61,464 nt of DNA from Alphaproteobacteria bacterium (GTDB lineage Bacteria; Pseudomonadota; Alphaproteobacteria; Rhizobiales; Rhizobiaceae): assembly GCA_016861165.1 (NCBI GenBank), contig BOKV01000022.1, positions 1 to 61,464 of the forward strand, given 5' to 3'. Of the stretch, positions 19,388 to 30,518 are shown in pieces; position 1 is the stretch's first letter; each line of letters begins with the position of its first letter. Under the pieces are notes generated by a model. It saw only the letters and a list, made by a program, of their open reading frames with translations. It ran no database searches and was not told the origin of the DNA. Made by a program: the position numbers and the translations under genes.

Positions 19388-20971
19388 CTACCGCCGGCGT
19401 GGCGAGGTACGCCGGCGCAGGACGAGCGCGGCGAGCCGGTCGCGTTCGACCGCGCCCGTCGCCACGACGAAGCCGAAATAGACCGTGGCCGCCGCGGCCA
19501 CGACAAGGGCGACCAGGCCCGCGCGCTGCAGCAGGGCGCCGGAGAGCATCGCCTCGCCCAGCCAGATGCGAGCGAGCACCAGCAGGCCGGCCATCATGAG
19601 GTTGGCGAGCACGATCAGGCCGAGCCGGCCGAGCGTGCGCCGCGACGGCCGGAACAGGTCGCGCCGCCACAGCGTCGCCGCCAGCAGCACGGCGTTGACC
19701 CAGCCGGCGAGCGAGGTGGCGATCGCGATGCCGACGACCCCCATCACGGGAAACAGCGCCAGGCTGCCGGCGATGTTGGTTGCCGCGTTGGCGCCAGCAT
19801 ACCACATCGGGGTGCGCATGTCCTCGCGGGCGTAGAAGCCGGGACGGAAGATCGAGATCAGCGTGAAGGCGGGCAGGCCGACGGCGAAAGCGCGCAGCAC
19901 GTCCGCGGTCAGCAGCGTCGTCTCCCGGCCGAACGCGCCGCGTTCGTAGACGAGGGCGACAAGGTGCTCGGGCAGCAGCGCGAAGCCGACCATCGCCGGG
20001 AGCGTCAGACCGAGGCCGAATTCGAGGCTGCGGTTCTGCAGATGCGCCGCGTCGTCGAGGTCGCCCGCCTTCAGCGACCGTGACAGTTCCGGCAGCAGCA
20101 CGACGCCGATGGCGATGCCGATGACACCGAGCGGCAGCTGGTTGATGCGGTCGGCGTAGTTGATGACGGCGATGGCGCCGGCCTGCGCCGAGGCGATGTT
20201 CTGGCCGACGAGCAGGTTGATCTGGGTGATGCCGCCAGTGACCGCCGCGGGCAGCGCCAGCACCAGCAGCCGGCGCACCGCCGGCGTCAGCGCCGGCGGC
20301 CGCAGCGACAGGCCGAAGCCCTCGCGGCGCACGCCATAGGCGAGCAGGCCAAGCTGGAGGATGCCGGATGCCACCACCGCCCATGACAGCACCAGCCCGA
20401 CCGTCGCCTGGCCGAGCCCGCCGGCGAGCGCCACGGCGAGCGCGCCGATCAGCACGACGTTCAGGAGGACTGGCGCCAGCGCCGCCAGGAAATAGCGGCG
20501 GAAGGAGTTGAGGATGCCCGACAGCATCGCCACCAGCGACATCGCCGCCAGATAGGGGAACATCACCCGACCATAGGCGACGGTGAGCGCGAACTTCTCC
20601 GATGTCGGGTCGAACCGTGCCGCGATCACCGTCTCGACCAGGAATGGCATGGCGATCATGGCGACCGCCGACAAGCCGAGCAGGACGAACAGCAACACCG
20701 ACAGCACCTGCTCGGCGAAGCGGCGCGCCGCCTGTGCGCCGCCCCCCTCCAGTTCCTTGGCGAACAGCGGCACGAAGGCGGCGTTGAAGGCGCCCTCGGC
20801 AAACAGCCGGCGGAACAGGTTGGGGAAGCGGAAGGCGGCGTAGAAGGCGTCGGCGACCGGGCCGGCACCCAGCACCGAGGCGATCAGCGCCTCGCGCACG
20901 AAGCCGAGCACGCGGCTGGCCAGCGTCGCCAGCCCCACCGCCGAGAACTTGCCGATGAGTCCGGTCGCCAT
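19388..20971 (-). CDS. murJ: Lipid II flippase
   Basis: This MOP-superfamily membrane protein exports lipid II for peptidoglycan synthesis. It has 527 residues with 13-14 predicted membrane helices. The N-terminus (ATLASRVLGFVREALIASVL) and the PNLFRRLFAEGAFNAAFVPL segment are family hallmarks. It starts 7 bp after the glnD stop on the same strand, so co-transcription with glnD is likely; this pairing is common in the order. Confidence 0.95.
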   Translation of the reverse strand: MATGLIGKFSAVGLATLASRVLGFVREALIASVLGAGPVADAFYAAFRFPNLFRRLFAEGAFNAAFVPLFAKELEGGGAQAARRFAEQVLSVLLFVLLGLSAVAMIAMPFLVETVIAARFDPTSEKFALTVAYGRVMFPYLAAMSLVAMLSGILNSFRRYFLAALAPVLLNVVLIGALAVALAGGLGQATVGLVLSWAVVASGILQLGLLAYGVRREGFGLSLRPPALTPAVRRLLVLALPAAVTGGITQINLLVGQNIASAQAGAIAVINYADRINQLPLGVIGIAIGVVLLPELSRSLKAGDLDDAAHLQNRSLEFGLGLTLPAMVGFALLPEHLVALVYERGAFGRETTLLTADVLRAFAVGLPAFTLISIFRPGFYAREDMRTPMWYAGANAATNIAGSLALFPVMGVVGIAIATSLAGWVNAVLLAATLWRRDLFRPSRRTLGRLGLIVLANLMMAGLLVLARIWLGEAMLSGALLQRAGLVALVVAAAATVYFGFVVATGAVERDRLAALVLRRRTSPRRR

Positions 20972-20978
20972 CGGTGGC

Positions 20979-23777
20979 TCAGGCCGACCTGCGGCGCGGC
21001 TCGGCCGCCGGCGCCGCCGCGGCGGGGTCGAGAACGGCCGTCAGCTCGCGCACGATGCGGGCCTGGCGGTTGGCGGCGGTGATCTTGTGGCCGACCAGGT
21101 CGCGCACGTAGAAGGCGTCGACCACCTTCTCGCCGAACGTGGCGACATGGGCCGAGCCGATGTTGAGATTGAGGTCGGCGAGCGCCCGCGTCACCTCCGA
21201 CAGGAGGCCGGGGCGGTCGAGGCCCTCGATCTCGATGACCGAGAACTGCTCCGACAATTCGTTGTCGATGACGACCGACGGCTTGACGCGGAATGCCCTG
21301 GTCGAGCGGCGCGGCCTGGTGCGGCTGGCGATGATGGCGGGCAGGTCGGCCTTGCCCGCCAGCACCTCCCTTATCGTGCGGCCGACCCGCTGGGCGCGGC
21401 GCATCTCGTCGGCTTCACCCTCGAATTCGCGGTTGATGAAGATGGAATCGAGCGCGCGGCCGTCCGACGTGGTGTGGATCTTGGCGTCGACGATATTGGC
21501 GCCGGCGGCGGCGCAGGCCCCGGCGATGACCGACAGCAGCCGCGGATGGTCGGGCGCCAGCACGGTGATCTCGGTGATCGCCTCGAACTTGGCGGTGCGG
21601 GCATGGGTGGCCAACACCTGGCCGGCGCGGTCGGCCTCGCGCAGGAACTCCATGTGGCGGACCTGCGTGTCCAGATCGGTCGACAGGAAATAGGCCGAAT
21701 ACGGCAGGCCGAGATAGCGGTCGATGTCGGCGCGCGGCCAGCCCTCCAGCGCCTGGGCAAGCGTCGCCTTGGCCGCGCGTACCCGCGCCTGGCGGTCGAC
21801 CTGGGAGAAGCCGCCGGTCAGGAGCGGTTCGGTCTCGTAATAGAGGGTGCGCAGCAACTGGCCCTTCCAGCCGTTCCACACGCCCGGCCCGACCGCGCGG
21901 ATGTCGCACACGGTCAGCACCAGGAGGTAGCGCATGCGCTCCAGTGACTGCACGGTGTCCGCGAAGTTGCGGATCGTCCGGCGGTCGGAGAGATCGCGCG
22001 ACTGGGCCGTCATGCTCATCGTCAGGTGCTGTTCGACCAGCCAGGCGACCAGCTCGGTCTCGGCTTCGCTCATGCCGAGGCGCGGGCACAGCTGGCGGGC
22101 GATCCTGGCGCCGGCGATCGAATGATCCTCGCGCCGGCCCTTGGCGATGTCGTGCAGCAGCAGCGCGACATAGAGCACCCGGCGATCCTTGATGAACGGC
22201 AGGATGTCGCTCGACAGCGGGTGCTGCTCGGCCAGCCGGCCGTTCTCGATGGCCGACAGCATGCCGACGGAACGGATCAGGTGCTCGTCCACCGTGTAGT
22301 GGTGGTACATGTTGAACTGCGTCATCGCCACGATCTTGCCGAAGGCGGGAATGAAGCGGCCGAGCAGGCCCGATTCGTTCATCTTGCGCAGCAGCCGCTC
22401 CGGGCCGTTGCGCGAGGTCAGGCAGTCGAGGAACAGCCGGTTGGCCTCCTCATTGGCGCGCAGCTCACGGTCGACCAGCCGCAGCGACTTGGTCAGGAGG
22501 TGCAGCGCGTCCGGGTGGAAGTCGAGGTCGTTGTCGTCGGCGAGCTTGAACATGCGCAGCATGTTGACGGGGTCGCGCGTGAAGGTGCCATCCTCGACCA
22601 CATTGATGCGGCCATACTCCTCGATGAAATCGAGCGTGCCGGCAATCTTCTTCCTGCGGTGGCGGATCGAGCGGATCAGCCCGTTGATGCCGCGCACGGA
22701 CTTGGCTTCCCGCGCCTCCAGTTCGGCGCAGACGATCATCGTCAGGTCGCCGACCTCCTTGGCCATCAGGAAGTAGTGCTTCATGAAGCGCTCGACGTCG
22801 AGCAGGCCGCCATGGCTCACATAGCGCAGCTTCTCGGCCAGTTCGCGCTGGGTGTCGAAGGTCAGCCGCTCCTCCGCCTTGCCGGCGAGGAAATGCATGT
22901 GGCAGCGCACCGTCCACAGGAAATCCTCGGCGCGCCGGAAGCGGCGATATTCCTGGCGCGTGAACAGTCCGGCCTCGACCAGTTCGGCCGGGTGGCTGAC
23001 CTGGTAGACATATTTGCCCAACCAGAACAGCGTGTTGAGGTCGCGCAGGCCACCCTTGCCGTCCTTGATGTTGGGCTCCACCAGATAGCGCGATTCACCC
23101 GCCCGCCGATGGCGCTGGTCGCGCTCGGCGAGCTTGGCGGCGATGAACTCGGCCGCCGTGCCCGCCACCACCTGGCGGCGAAACCGCTCGACCAGTTCGT
23201 CGTGGAGTTCGCGCGCGCCCCACACGAAACGGGCTTCGAGCAGCGTCGTGCGGATCGTCATGTCGCTCCGGGCGAGCCGGATCGATTCGCCGATGTTGCG
23301 GGTGGCATGGCCGACCTTGAAGCCCATGTCCCACAGCATGTAGAGGACATACTCGACCACCGCCTCGCCCCAGGCCGTCTGCTTGTAGGGCAGCAGGAAC
23401 AGGAGGTCGATGTCGGAACCGGGCGCCAGCGTGTCGCGGCCATAGCCGCCGACGGCGATGATGGCCATGCGCTCGCCGAGCGTCGGGTTCTTGACCCGAT
23501 AGACGTGGGTGACGGCGAAATCGTAGATGATGCGGATGATCTCGTCCTGCAGGCGCGACAGGCGCTGGGCGCAGCGCGTGCCGCGTCCTTCGCGATCGAG
23601 CAGTTCGCGCGCCCTCGCACGCCCTTCGGCGACCGCCTGCTTGAGAACCTGGAGGACGACGGCGCGCACCTCGGGCGAAGAGCCGTCATTGGAGGCGGAG
23701 GTCAGTTCCGACAATTGCGCGCGGATCGCCCGCGGGTCGATCAGCAGATCGCGGAGCTGGATGTCATGTGCCGTCAT
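20979..23777 (-). CDS. glnD: PII uridylyltransferase / uridylyl-removing enzyme
   Basis: This is the nitrogen sensor that uridylylates PII when glutamine is low and removes UMP when it is high. Nucleotidyltransferase motif: [20 protein letters not shown] hydrolase domain: [19 protein letters not shown]. Two ACT domains close the protein ([20 protein letters not shown] and [20 protein letters not shown]). The start is the ATG at 23777 (932 residues). An in-frame codon further upstream adds an Arg/Ala-rich stretch that looks non-coding. Confidence 0.95.
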   Translation of the reverse strand: MTAHDIQLRDLLIDPRAIRAQLSELTSASNDGSSPEVRAVVLQVLKQAVAEGRARARELLDREGRGTRCAQRLSRLQDEIIRIIYDFAVTHVYRVKNPTLGERMAIIAVGGYGRDTLAPGSDIDLLFLLPYKQTAWGEAVVEYVLYMLWDMGFKVGHATRNIGESIRLARSDMTIRTTLLEARFVWGARELHDELVERFRRQVVAGTAAEFIAAKLAERDQRHRRAGESRYLVEPNIKDGKGGLRDLNTLFWLGKYVYQVSHPAELVEAGLFTRQEYRRFRRAEDFLWTVRCHMHFLAGKAEERLTFDTQRELAEKLRYVSHGGLLDVERFMKHYFLMAKEVGDLTMIVCAELEAREAKSVRGINGLIRSIRHRRKKIAGTLDFIEEYGRINVVEDGTFTRDPVNMLRMFKLADDNDLDFHPDALHLLTKSLRLVDRELRANEEANRLFLDCLTSRNGPERLLRKMNESGLLGRFIPAFGKIVAMTQFNMYHHYTVDEHLIRSVGMLSAIENGRLAEQHPLSSDILPFIKDRRVLYVALLLHDIAKGRREDHSIAGARIARQLCPRLGMSEAETELVAWLVEQHLTMSMTAQSRDLSDRRTIRNFADTVQSLERMRYLLVLTVCDIRAVGPGVWNGWKGQLLRTLYYETEPLLTGGFSQVDRQARVRAAKATLAQALEGWPRADIDRYLGLPYSAYFLSTDLDTQVRHMEFLREADRAGQVLATHARTAKFEAITEITVLAPDHPRLLSVIAGACAAAGANIVDAKIHTTSDGRALDSIFINREFEGEADEMRRAQRVGRTIREVLAGKADLPAIIASRTRPRRSTRAFRVKPSVVIDNELSEQFSVIEIEGLDRPGLLSEVTRALADLNLNIGSAHVATFGEKVVDAFYVRDLVGHKITAANRQARIVRELTAVLDPAAAAPAAEPRRRSA

Positions 23778-23881
23778 GCGGACCGTCGATCCCGAGGCGG
23801 ATGCGCCTGCTCTAGCCCCGGCGGGGCGCCCAATGCAAGCGCGCATGGCGGCGGCGTCGGCGGCCGGCTCAGCCGGCGCTC

Positions 23882-24514
23882 TCAGAACTCGCCGGCCGGG
23901 CGGCCGGGCCGATGGCGGTAGCCGGGCAGGGTCCAGCCGAAGGCAAGCGCCCCACCCCTGACGGCAAGCGCGGCGAGCGCGGCAGCGCCGGCCGACAGCG
24001 CCGGGTCGACGCCGACGCGTTCGAGCAGGACGAACAGCGCCGCTCCGGCAAGCGCGGCAGTCACGTAGATTTCCCGGCGCAGCAGCACCGATGGCTCGCC
24101 GCTAACCACATCACGCAGCACGCCGCCGAAGGTCGCCGTCATCATGCCGGTGAGGACGGCGACCGGCGCCGACGCACCCGCGGCAAGCCCGACGGCGGCG
24201 CCCATCACGCAATAGGCCGACAGGCCGATGGCATCGAGCCACAGCAGCAGGCGGTAGCGGTATTCGACATAGGGGGCGGCGAAATAGACCGCCACCGCTG
24301 TCGCCGCGCAGACGGCGATATAGGCACCCTCCCTGACCCAGAAGACCGGCGCCAGCCCCAGCACGAGGTCGCGCAGGGTGCCGCCGCCAACCCCGGTCAG
24401 GCCGGCCAGGAACAGGAAGCCGATGATGTCGAGCTGCTTGCGCGAGGCGGCAAGCGCCCCCGTCGCGGCGAAGACCGCGACGCCGCAATAGTCGAGCAGA
24501 GCGAGGAAGGTCAT
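23882..24514 (-). CDS. TRIC/UPF0126 family membrane protein
   Basis: This 210-residue protein has about seven hydrophobic helices. It contains two copies of the UPF0126 repeat, each with a Gly-rich bend ([13 protein letters not shown] and [16 protein letters not shown]). The family includes bacterial trimeric intracellular cation channel homologues; transport of monovalent cations is the usual suggestion, not shown here. The start is the ATG at 24514; a GTG at 24523 is in frame. Confidence 0.88.
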   Translation of the reverse strand: MTFLALLDYCGVAVFAATGALAASRKQLDIIGFLFLAGLTGVGGGTLRDLVLGLAPVFWVREGAYIAVCAATAVAVYFAAPYVEYRYRLLLWLDAIGLSAYCVMGAAVGLAAGASAPVAVLTGMMTATFGGVLRDVVSGEPSVLLRREIYVTAALAGAALFVLLERVGVDPALSAGAAALAALAVRGGALAFGWTLPGYRHRPGRPAGEF

Positions 24515-24592
24515 GGCCGGCACCTAACGAGCAGAAGCGATGCTCCTAGCATCGTTCGGGTGGCAGCGACACTGGTGGCGGCGGCTTGTCTG

Positions 24593-25312
24593 CTACTTGC
24601 CCTCGCCCGCGGCGGCCTGGTCCTCGGCGTCTTCCTCGGGCTTGGCCGGCTGCCTGGGTCCGCCGCGCGAGACGCCGACCAGCGCCGGCCGCAGCATGCG
24701 CTCGCCGATCACATAGCCGTCCTGGACGACCTGCAGCACGGTGTTGGCCGGCACCTCGCTGTCCTGGATCTCGAACATGGCCTGGTGGAAGTGCGGGTCG
24801 AAGCGCTCACCCTGCGGCGAAATCCGCCGCACCCCATGCTTTTCGAGCGCCTGCAGCATGGCCCGCTCGGTCAGTTCGACGCCTTCGATCAGCGCGTTGA
24901 GACCGCTGTCGCCGGCCTCGCGCGCCTCGCGCGGCACGGCCTCGAGCGCGCGGTGCAGGTTGTCCGACACCGCCAGCATCTCGCGGGCGAACGCGGCGAT
25001 TGAATATTCTCGCGCGTCGGCGACGTCTCTCGCCGTGCGCCGGCGCAGGTTCTCCATCTCGGCGGCCGCGCGCATCAGGCGGTCGTGCAGCTCGGCCTTT
25101 TCCGTTTCGATGCGGTCGAGTTCGGCCTGCAGGAATTCAAGCGGGTTGGCAAAGCCCGACTTGCCGGTTTCCGGCTCGGCGGCCGCTTCTCCGGTGCCGG
25201 TTGCCAATTCCGGCCCGGTCGCGTCCGGATTGGCCGCCCCGGCCGAGTGGCCGGCTCTGGCCTTCCTGGCCGCAGCCTTGTGCTGGTGATGTTCGGTCTT
25301 GTCCGCCATCAT
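24593..25312 (-). CDS. grpE: DnaK nucleotide exchange factor
   Basis: GrpE releases ADP from DnaK. The protein has an acidic/Ala-rich, probably disordered N-terminus, a long coiled-coil ([20 protein letters not shown]) and a C-terminal beta domain with the signature [20 protein letters not shown]. Two consecutive ATG codons lie at the start. It follows hrcA on the same strand (109-bp gap). No dnaK is nearby. Confidence 0.95.
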   Translation of the reverse strand: MMADKTEHHQHKAAARKARAGHSAGAANPDATGPELATGTGEAAAEPETGKSGFANPLEFLQAELDRIETEKAELHDRLMRAAAEMENLRRRTARDVADAREYSIAAFAREMLAVSDNLHRALEAVPREAREAGDSGLNALIEGVELTERAMLQALEKHGVRRISPQGERFDPHFHQAMFEIQDSEVPANTVLQVVQDGYVIGERMLRPALVGVSRGGPRQPAKPEEDAEDQAAAGEGK

Positions 25313-25421
25313 CGGATCCCGTTTGTCGAGGGTGTGGGAAGGTCGCCCCGGATATCAGCGCTGGCGGGCGAAAAATCAACCCCCGACGCCGGTTCCAGCA
25401 GCGTCATCGCCGCCGCGCCGC

Positions 25422-26507
25422 TCAGCGCAGCAACTGCGTGACGACGCGGGCGGTGAAATCGACCATCGGTACGATGCGTGCGTAATTGAGCCGTGTCGGC
25501 CCGACGATGCCGAGCGCGCCGATGACCTTCTGGTCGCGGCCGCGGTAGGGCGCCACCACCAGCGCCGAGCCCGACAGCGAAAACAGCTTGTTCTCCGAGC
25601 CGATGAAGATGCGCACGCCCTCGCCATCCTCGGTCAGTTCGAGCAGCTTGAAGAAGTTCTCCTTGGCCTCCAGTTCGTCGAACAGCATGCGGATGCGTTC
25701 CAGGCTGTCGGCGGTCTTGACGTCGCCCAGTAGGTTGGCATGGCCGGAGACGATAAGCGTGCCTGGGTCCTCCTCGGAAGTCCCCGCCCACACCGCGATG
25801 CCGGCCGCCACCAGGCCGTCGGCCAGTTTGTCGAGTTCGCGCCGGGCGGCCGCCTGGAGCTGCGCCAGCTCGGACTTGGCCTCGCCGATGGTGCGTCCGG
25901 CGATCTTGGCGTTGATGTAGTTGGCCGCCTCGATCAGCGTCGAGGCGGTCACGCCGGGCGGCAGCGCAATGATGCGGTTCTCCACCAAGCCATTCTCGCC
26001 GACGATGACCACCAGCGCGCGCACCGGGTCGAGCCGGATGAACTCGATATGCTTCAGGCGAAGGTCGCTCTTGGTCGTTACCACCAGCGCGGCGGTGTGG
26101 GTAAGACCCGACAGCGCCTGGCCTGCCTCGGCCAGCACGTTCTCCAGCGTGCGCCCGCGCGAGGCGGCCTGGACCTTGGCCTCGATGGCGTTGCGTTCCT
26201 CGCTGGTCAGGTCGCCGATCTCGAGGAAGCTGTCGACGAAGAAGCGCATGCCGATCTCGGTCGGCAGGCGTCCGGCGCTGGTGTGCGGGGCATAGATCAG
26301 GCCGAGCAGTTCCAGGTCCTGCATGACGTTGCGGATCGTCGCCGGCGACAGGTTGAGCGGCAGCGCCCGCGACAGCGTGCGCGAGCCGGTCGGCTCGCCG
26401 GTGGCCAGGTAGGAATCGACGATCGAGCGGAAGACGTCACGCGAACGCTGGTCGAGTTCCTCGATCGCGTTGCGCGGCAGGCCGGAAGATGGCTTCGGTA
26501 CGCTCAT
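25422..26507 (-). CDS. hrcA: Heat-inducible transcription repressor
   Basis: HrcA represses groE-type operons by binding CIRCE. The 361-residue protein starts with a winged-helix domain (SRDVFRSIVDSYLATGEPTG, then LSPATIRNVMQDLE) and continues into the HrcA GAF-like domain. I find no CIRCE inverted repeat (TTAGCACTC-N9-GAGTGCTAA) in the 247 bp upstream, so control of hrcA itself is not evident. It is divergent from rph. Confidence 0.95.
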   Translation of the reverse strand: MSVPKPSSGLPRNAIEELDQRSRDVFRSIVDSYLATGEPTGSRTLSRALPLNLSPATIRNVMQDLELLGLIYAPHTSAGRLPTEIGMRFFVDSFLEIGDLTSEERNAIEAKVQAASRGRTLENVLAEAGQALSGLTHTAALVVTTKSDLRLKHIEFIRLDPVRALVVIVGENGLVENRIIALPPGVTASTLIEAANYINAKIAGRTIGEAKSELAQLQAAARRELDKLADGLVAAGIAVWAGTSEEDPGTLIVSGHANLLGDVKTADSLERIRMLFDELEAKENFFKLLELTEDGEGVRIFIGSENKLFSLSGSALVVAPYRGRDQKVIGALGIVGPTRLNYARIVPMVDFTARVVTQLLR

Positions 26508-26563
26508 GGTTCGCAGCGGGGCTTCGGCGCCGCTGTCGCGTCCCGCACCGCGCGGGCCGCTCG

Positions 26564-26575
26564 CGGCAATTGCCG
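26564..26575. promoter_or_regulatory. 12-bp palindrome upstream of hrcA
   Basis: CGGCAATTGCCG is a perfect palindrome 57 bp upstream of the hrcA start, just before an A-rich patch that could be a -10 region. It may be an operator for hrcA or for the divergent rph operon. It is short enough to arise by chance in this GC-rich sequence. Confidence 0.25.
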
Positions 26576-26706
26576 AAAAGATATAGGGAGTTGGCGCGGC
26601 GGCGCAATCCGCATCGCCTTGCCGAGGCTGGCCGTGCAGGCGGTGCCGGCGTTCAGATTTGGCTTTGCGCCGCGGCGCGCAAGCGGCTACAAGCCGATCG
26701 GCCCTG

Positions 26707-26726
26707 GGGGCCCCGTTCGGGGCCCC
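26707..26726 (+). promoter_or_regulatory. GC-rich hairpin in the rph leader
   Basis: GGGGCCCC is repeated around a 4-nt GTTC loop, giving an 8-bp all-GC stem that ends 28 bp before the rph ATG. No T run follows, so it is not a standard terminator. It could shape the 5' end of the rph mRNA. Confidence 0.35.
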
Positions 26727-26754
26727 TCCAGCGCGTCATCCACCGGAGCAGCCG

Positions 26755-27465
26755 ATGCGTCCTTCCAAGCGAGCAGCCGACGAGATGCGCCCCGTCACCA
26801 TGGAGCGTGGCGTCTCGCGCCATGCCGAGGGCTCATGCCTGATCCGCTTCGGCAATACCCAGGTGCTGTGCACCGCCTCGCTGGAGGAGCGGGTGCCGGT
26901 ATGGCTGCGCGGTGGCGGCAAGGGCTGGGTGACGGCCGAATACGGCATGCTGCCGCGCGCCACGGCCGAGCGCACGCGCCGCGAGGCGGCCGCCGGCAAG
27001 CAGTCCGGGCGCACGCTCGAGATCCAGCGCCTGATCGGCCGCTCGCTGCGCGCCGTGGTCGACCTTGCCGCGCTCGGCGAGCGTCAGATCACCATTGACT
27101 GCGACGTCCTCCAGGCCGACGGCGGCACCCGCACGGCGGCGATCACCGGCGGATGGATCGCGCTCAGCGACTGCATCGCATGGATGAAGGCGCGCAACAT
27201 GGTCGGCAATGGCGTGCTCAAGGACCACGTCGCCGCCGTCTCCTGCGGCATTGTCGGCGGCGAGGCGGTGCTCGATCTCGACTATGCCGAGGATTCGGCC
27301 GCCGAGACCGACGCCAATTTCGTCATGACCGGTTCCGGCGGCATCGTCGAAATCCAGGGCACCGCCGAGTCGGCGCCGTTCAGCGAAGCACAATTCGCCC
27401 GCCTGCTGGGACTGGCCCGCGGCGGGATCGACCGCCTCGTCGGCATGCAGCGGCTCTCAGTGTGA
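26755..27465 (+). CDS. rph: Ribonuclease PH
   Basis: This phosphorolytic 3'-5' exonuclease trims tRNA 3' ends. The 236-residue protein shows [19 protein letters not shown] strands ([13 protein letters not shown]), [25 protein letters not shown] and the [18 protein letters not shown] active-site segment. The start is the ATG at 26755 behind CCGGAG; upstream codons are non-conserved. Its stop overlaps a possible GTG start of rdgB (GTGA), so the two are coupled. Confidence 0.96.
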   Translation: MRPSKRAADEMRPVTMERGVSRHAEGSCLIRFGNTQVLCTASLEERVPVWLRGGGKGWVTAEYGMLPRATAERTRREAAAGKQSGRTLEIQRLIGRSLRAVVDLAALGERQITIDCDVLQADGGTRTAAITGGWIALSDCIAWMKARNMVGNGVLKDHVAAVSCGIVGGEAVLDLDYAEDSAAETDANFVMTGSGGIVEIQGTAESAPFSEAQFARLLGLARGGIDRLVGMQRLSV

Positions 27466-27473
27466 ACGTGGAT

Positions 27474-28121
27474 ATGCCCGGTCTCGACGGCAGCAGGCTG
27501 GTCATCGCCACCCACAACAAGGGCAAACTCGCCGAGTTCGCCGAACTGCTGGCGCCGTTCGGCATTACGGCCAAGTCGGCCGGTGACCTCGGACTGCCGG
27601 AGCCGGCCGAGACCGGTTCGACCTTCGAGGCGAACGCCCTGACCAAGGCCAGCGCCGCCGCGCAGGCGACCGCCCTGCCGGCGCTGGCCGACGATTCGGG
27701 CCTGTGCGTCGATGCGCTTGGTGGCGCGCCGGGCGTCCACACCGCAGACTGGGCGACGAAGCCCGACGGCAGCCGTGATTTCCGGATGGCCATGGCGAAG
27801 GTCGAGGAGGCGCTGAAGGCGAGGGGCGCGTCGGCGCCGTCGCAGCGCCGCGCTCGTTTCGTCGCCGTGCTGTGCCTCGCCTGGCCGGACGGCACGGCCG
27901 AATATTATCGTGGCGAGGTCGACGGCACCTTGGTGTGGCCACCGCGGGGAAGCCGGGGGTTCGGCTACGACCCGATGTTCCAACCGGACGGCTTCGACCA
28001 GACCTTCGGCGAGATGGATGCCTCCGAGAAGCATGGCTGGGAGGCCGGCCGCGGCGACCTCGGCCTGTCGCACCGGGCACGCGCCTTCGCCAAATTCGCG
28101 CGGGCAAGGCTCGGCGCCTGA
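27474..28121 (+). CDS. rdgB: dITP/XTP pyrophosphatase
   Basis: This house-cleaning nucleotide pyrophosphatase removes dITP, XTP and similar non-canonical nucleotides. Motifs: [13 protein letters not shown] near the N-terminus, [20 protein letters not shown], and the [12 protein letters not shown] segment followed by SHRARAF. The ATG at 27474 gives 215 residues. A GTG at 27462, overlapping the rph stop, would add four residues and is equally plausible. Confidence 0.95.
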   Translation: MPGLDGSRLVIATHNKGKLAEFAELLAPFGITAKSAGDLGLPEPAETGSTFEANALTKASAAAQATALPALADDSGLCVDALGGAPGVHTADWATKPDGSRDFRMAMAKVEEALKARGASAPSQRRARFVAVLCLAWPDGTAEYYRGEVDGTLVWPPRGSRGFGYDPMFQPDGFDQTFGEMDASEKHGWEAGRGDLGLSHRARAFAKFARARLGA

Positions 28122-28129
28122 GGGCGGCA

Positions 28130-29290
28130 ATGGACCCTTGCTTCGATCAGCAGGCGTTCGGCGTCTATGTGCACTGGCCGTTCTGCGCGGCCAAATGCCC
28201 CTATTGCGACTTCAACAGCCATGTCCGCCACCAGCCGGTCGATCAGGCCGCGTTTGTCGAAGCCTATGAGCGCGAGGTCAAGCAGATGGCCGGCCTGGCG
28301 CCGCGGCGCACCGTGACCAGCATCTTCGTCGGTGGTGGAACGCCGTCGCTGATGGAGCCGGCAACGCTGGCGCGCATCCTCGAAGCGGTGGCGTCGGCCT
28401 GGACCGTCGCCGGCGATGCCGAGATCACGCTGGAAGCAAATCCGTCGTCGGTCGAGAGTGCGCGCTTCGCCGGCTACCGCGACGCAGGCGTCAACCGCCT
28501 GTCTCTCGGCGTTCAGTCGTTCGACGACAGGCAGTTGCGCTTCCTCGGCCGCCTGCATGACGCCGAGCAGGCGCGCCAGGCGATCGGGCTGGCGCGCGAG
28601 GCGTTCCCGCGCCTGTCGTTCGACCTCATCTACGCGCGGCCGGGGCAGCAGGCGGAAGACTGGGAGCGCGAGCTGCGCCAGGCGCTCGCGCTCGCCGCCG
28701 ACCATCTGTCGCTCTACCAGCTCACCATCGAGCCGGGAACGCCGTTCTTCGACCTGCAGGCGCGCGGCCGACTGGAGGTTCCCGATTCCGACCGCGCCGC
28801 CGAACTCTACGAGCTGACGCAGGCGGTCACCGCGGCAGCCGGGCTGCCCGCCTACGAGATTTCCAATCACGCCGCACCCGGCGCCGAATGCGCTCACAAT
28901 CTCGTCTACTGGCGCTATCACGACTATGCCGGCATTGGCCCGGGCGCCCACGGCCGGCTGACCATCGATGGCATCAAGCATGCGACGGCGGCAGAGCGAC
29001 GCCCCGAACAATGGTGGCAGGCGGCGATGGTCGCCGGCCACGGCATGGCCGTGTTCGAGCCGCTGGCGGCGACCGAGCAGGCTGACGAGATGCTGCTGAT
29101 GGGGCTGCGGCTTGCCGAGGGTGTCGACGCGGCCCGCTATGAGCGGCTGGCTGGCCGGCCGCTCGATCCGGCGCGTATCGCCTTCCTGGAGGAGCAGGGC
29201 CTTGTCGGGCGGACGCCACGGGGCAGCCTGCGTGCCACGCCGGCCGGCTTCCTGGTGCTCGATGCCGTGGTCGCCGATCTTGCCGCCTGA
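28130..29290 (+). CDS. hemW: Heme chaperone HemW (radical SAM, HemN-like)
   Basis: HemW inserts heme into respiratory proteins and is often mis-annotated as coproporphyrinogen oxidase. The radical-SAM site is CAAKCPYC (C-x3-C-x2-C) in VYVHWPFCAAKCPYCDF, followed by IFVGGGTPSLM and the NRLSLGVQSFDDRQL segment. Length 386 is normal, and the extra N-terminal cysteine region of true HemN is absent. It starts 8 bp after the rdgB stop, forming rph-rdgB-hemW. Confidence 0.94.
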   Translation: MDPCFDQQAFGVYVHWPFCAAKCPYCDFNSHVRHQPVDQAAFVEAYEREVKQMAGLAPRRTVTSIFVGGGTPSLMEPATLARILEAVASAWTVAGDAEITLEANPSSVESARFAGYRDAGVNRLSLGVQSFDDRQLRFLGRLHDAEQARQAIGLAREAFPRLSFDLIYARPGQQAEDWERELRQALALAADHLSLYQLTIEPGTPFFDLQARGRLEVPDSDRAAELYELTQAVTAAAGLPAYEISNHAAPGAECAHNLVYWRYHDYAGIGPGAHGRLTIDGIKHATAAERRPEQWWQAAMVAGHGMAVFEPLAATEQADEMLLMGLRLAEGVDAARYERLAGRPLDPARIAFLEEQGLVGRTPRGSLRATPAGFLVLDAVVADLAA

Positions 29291-29294
29291 GCGG

Positions 29295-30518
29295 TCATGA
29301 CCCGGAGCGGGCGAAGGTCGTCGGCGCCGGCGACAGCAGCTGCCCCTCGCCGTTGGCCACCTGATAGATGGCCAGCCCGCGCTCGGCGATGCCGTCGGAG
29401 CGCAGGCGGAAGATGCCGTTGATGCCGGCAAAGCCGCGCGGGTTTTCGACCGATTCGGGCCGGAAAGCGGCCTCCGGCCCATTCTGCTGGACGAGCTTGA
29501 TGGCGAGCGTCACCGCGTCATAGCCCATGCCGGCCCACACGCCCGGCCTGGCGCCGTGCTCAGCCTCGTAGCGCTGCGCGAAGGGAGCGAAATTGGTAAG
29601 CTCGCGGCCCGGATAGACGGCGCCGTCGAGCATCGGATCGGACAGTTTCACCGTCTCCCAGCTCCCCGACCCGAGGATGAGCTTGCCGACGATGTCGACG
29701 CCCTTCTTGCGGAACTCCTGCAGGATGGCGTTGGGCATCTCGTTGCCCTCGGGAATGTAGATGGTGTCGACCGAGGCGATGAAGCCCGCCACCCGGTCGA
29801 CGGCCTGTTCGATCGACGGGGCGCTGCGGTCGTATTTGATCACCTGCACGTTGCCGCCGGCGGCGCCGACGAGCTGGCGGAACACCGCCTCGCGCAGCGT
29901 GCCCTCCGAATTGTTGGGCAGGAAGGCGGCAAAGGAGCGCCTGCCCTGGCTGAGCGCGAAGGAAACCGCGCGGCGGGTGTCGTCCTGCGGCGTGAACGAC
30001 AGCAGGTAGACGCCGCGTCGCGCCACCGTCGAATCGGTGGAGAAGGCGATCATCGTGCGCCCGGCCGGCAGGGTGATGGCCGAGGCGGCGCCGACATCGG
30101 CCGAGAACACCGGTCCGAGAACGGCGCTGGAACCCTCGCTCATCGCCTCGGTCGCGGTCGCCTGCGCGGTAGCGGCCTGCCCGGCCGTGTCCTTGATGAC
30201 GATCTGGATGGTGTCGCGGCCGAAGTCGGTGAGCGCCATCAGCGCACCGTTGCGCAATTCATTGGCGACCGCGGCCGCGTTGCCGGGCGCCGTGCGCGGC
30301 AGCAGCAGCGCCACCCGCACCGGACCGTTGCCGACGATTTCACCGCTGGCGCTGGCGGTCGGCGTGGCGGTCCCGGGCTGCGTGTTGAGATCGGTCCGGC
30401 TGTCGACGCCGAGATTGGTCGACTGGCAGGCGGCAAGGGCAAGCAGTCCGGCGAGCACGAACATGCCGGCGCGCTCCCTGCACCACGCCTGCGCCCCGCG
30501 CCGCCTCAAAGTGTCCAT
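29295..30518 (-). CDS. LpoA/LppC-like penicillin-binding-protein activator lipoprotein
   Basis: This lipoprotein has signal peptide MDTLRRRGAQAWCRERAGMF, a hydrophobic core and lipobox LAAC. The mature part is a type I periplasmic-binding fold (VRVALLLPRTAPGNAAAVAN, then EGSSAVLGPVFSADVGAASA) as in the ABC-type branched-amino-acid receptors and LpoA. In this order the gene is annotated as a penicillin-binding-protein activator; a transport receptor is the alternative. The start is ATG 30518; ATG 30539 is an option. It is divergent from rsmI and convergent with hemW (4-bp gap). Confidence 0.85.
   Translation of the reverse strand: MDTLRRRGAQAWCRERAGMFVLAGLLALAACQSTNLGVDSRTDLNTQPGTATPTASASGEIVGNGPVRVALLLPRTAPGNAAAVANELRNGALMALTDFGRDTIQIVIKDTAGQAATAQATATEAMSEGSSAVLGPVFSADVGAASAITLPAGRTMIAFSTDSTVARRGVYLLSFTPQDDTRRAVSFALSQGRRSFAAFLPNNSEGTLREAVFRQLVGAAGGNVQVIKYDRSAPSIEQAVDRVAGFIASVDTIYIPEGNEMPNAILQEFRKKGVDIVGKLILGSGSWETVKLSDPMLDGAVYPGRELTNFAPFAQRYEAEHGARPGVWAGMGYDAVTLAIKLVQQNGPEAAFRPESVENPRGFAGINGIFRLRSDGIAERGLAIYQVANGEGQLLSPAPTTFARSGS

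Noticed and set aside
26508..26754. CIRCE element controlling hrcA
   Set aside because: No TTAGCACTC-N9-GAGTGCTAA-like repeat is present; only an unrelated 12-bp palindrome.
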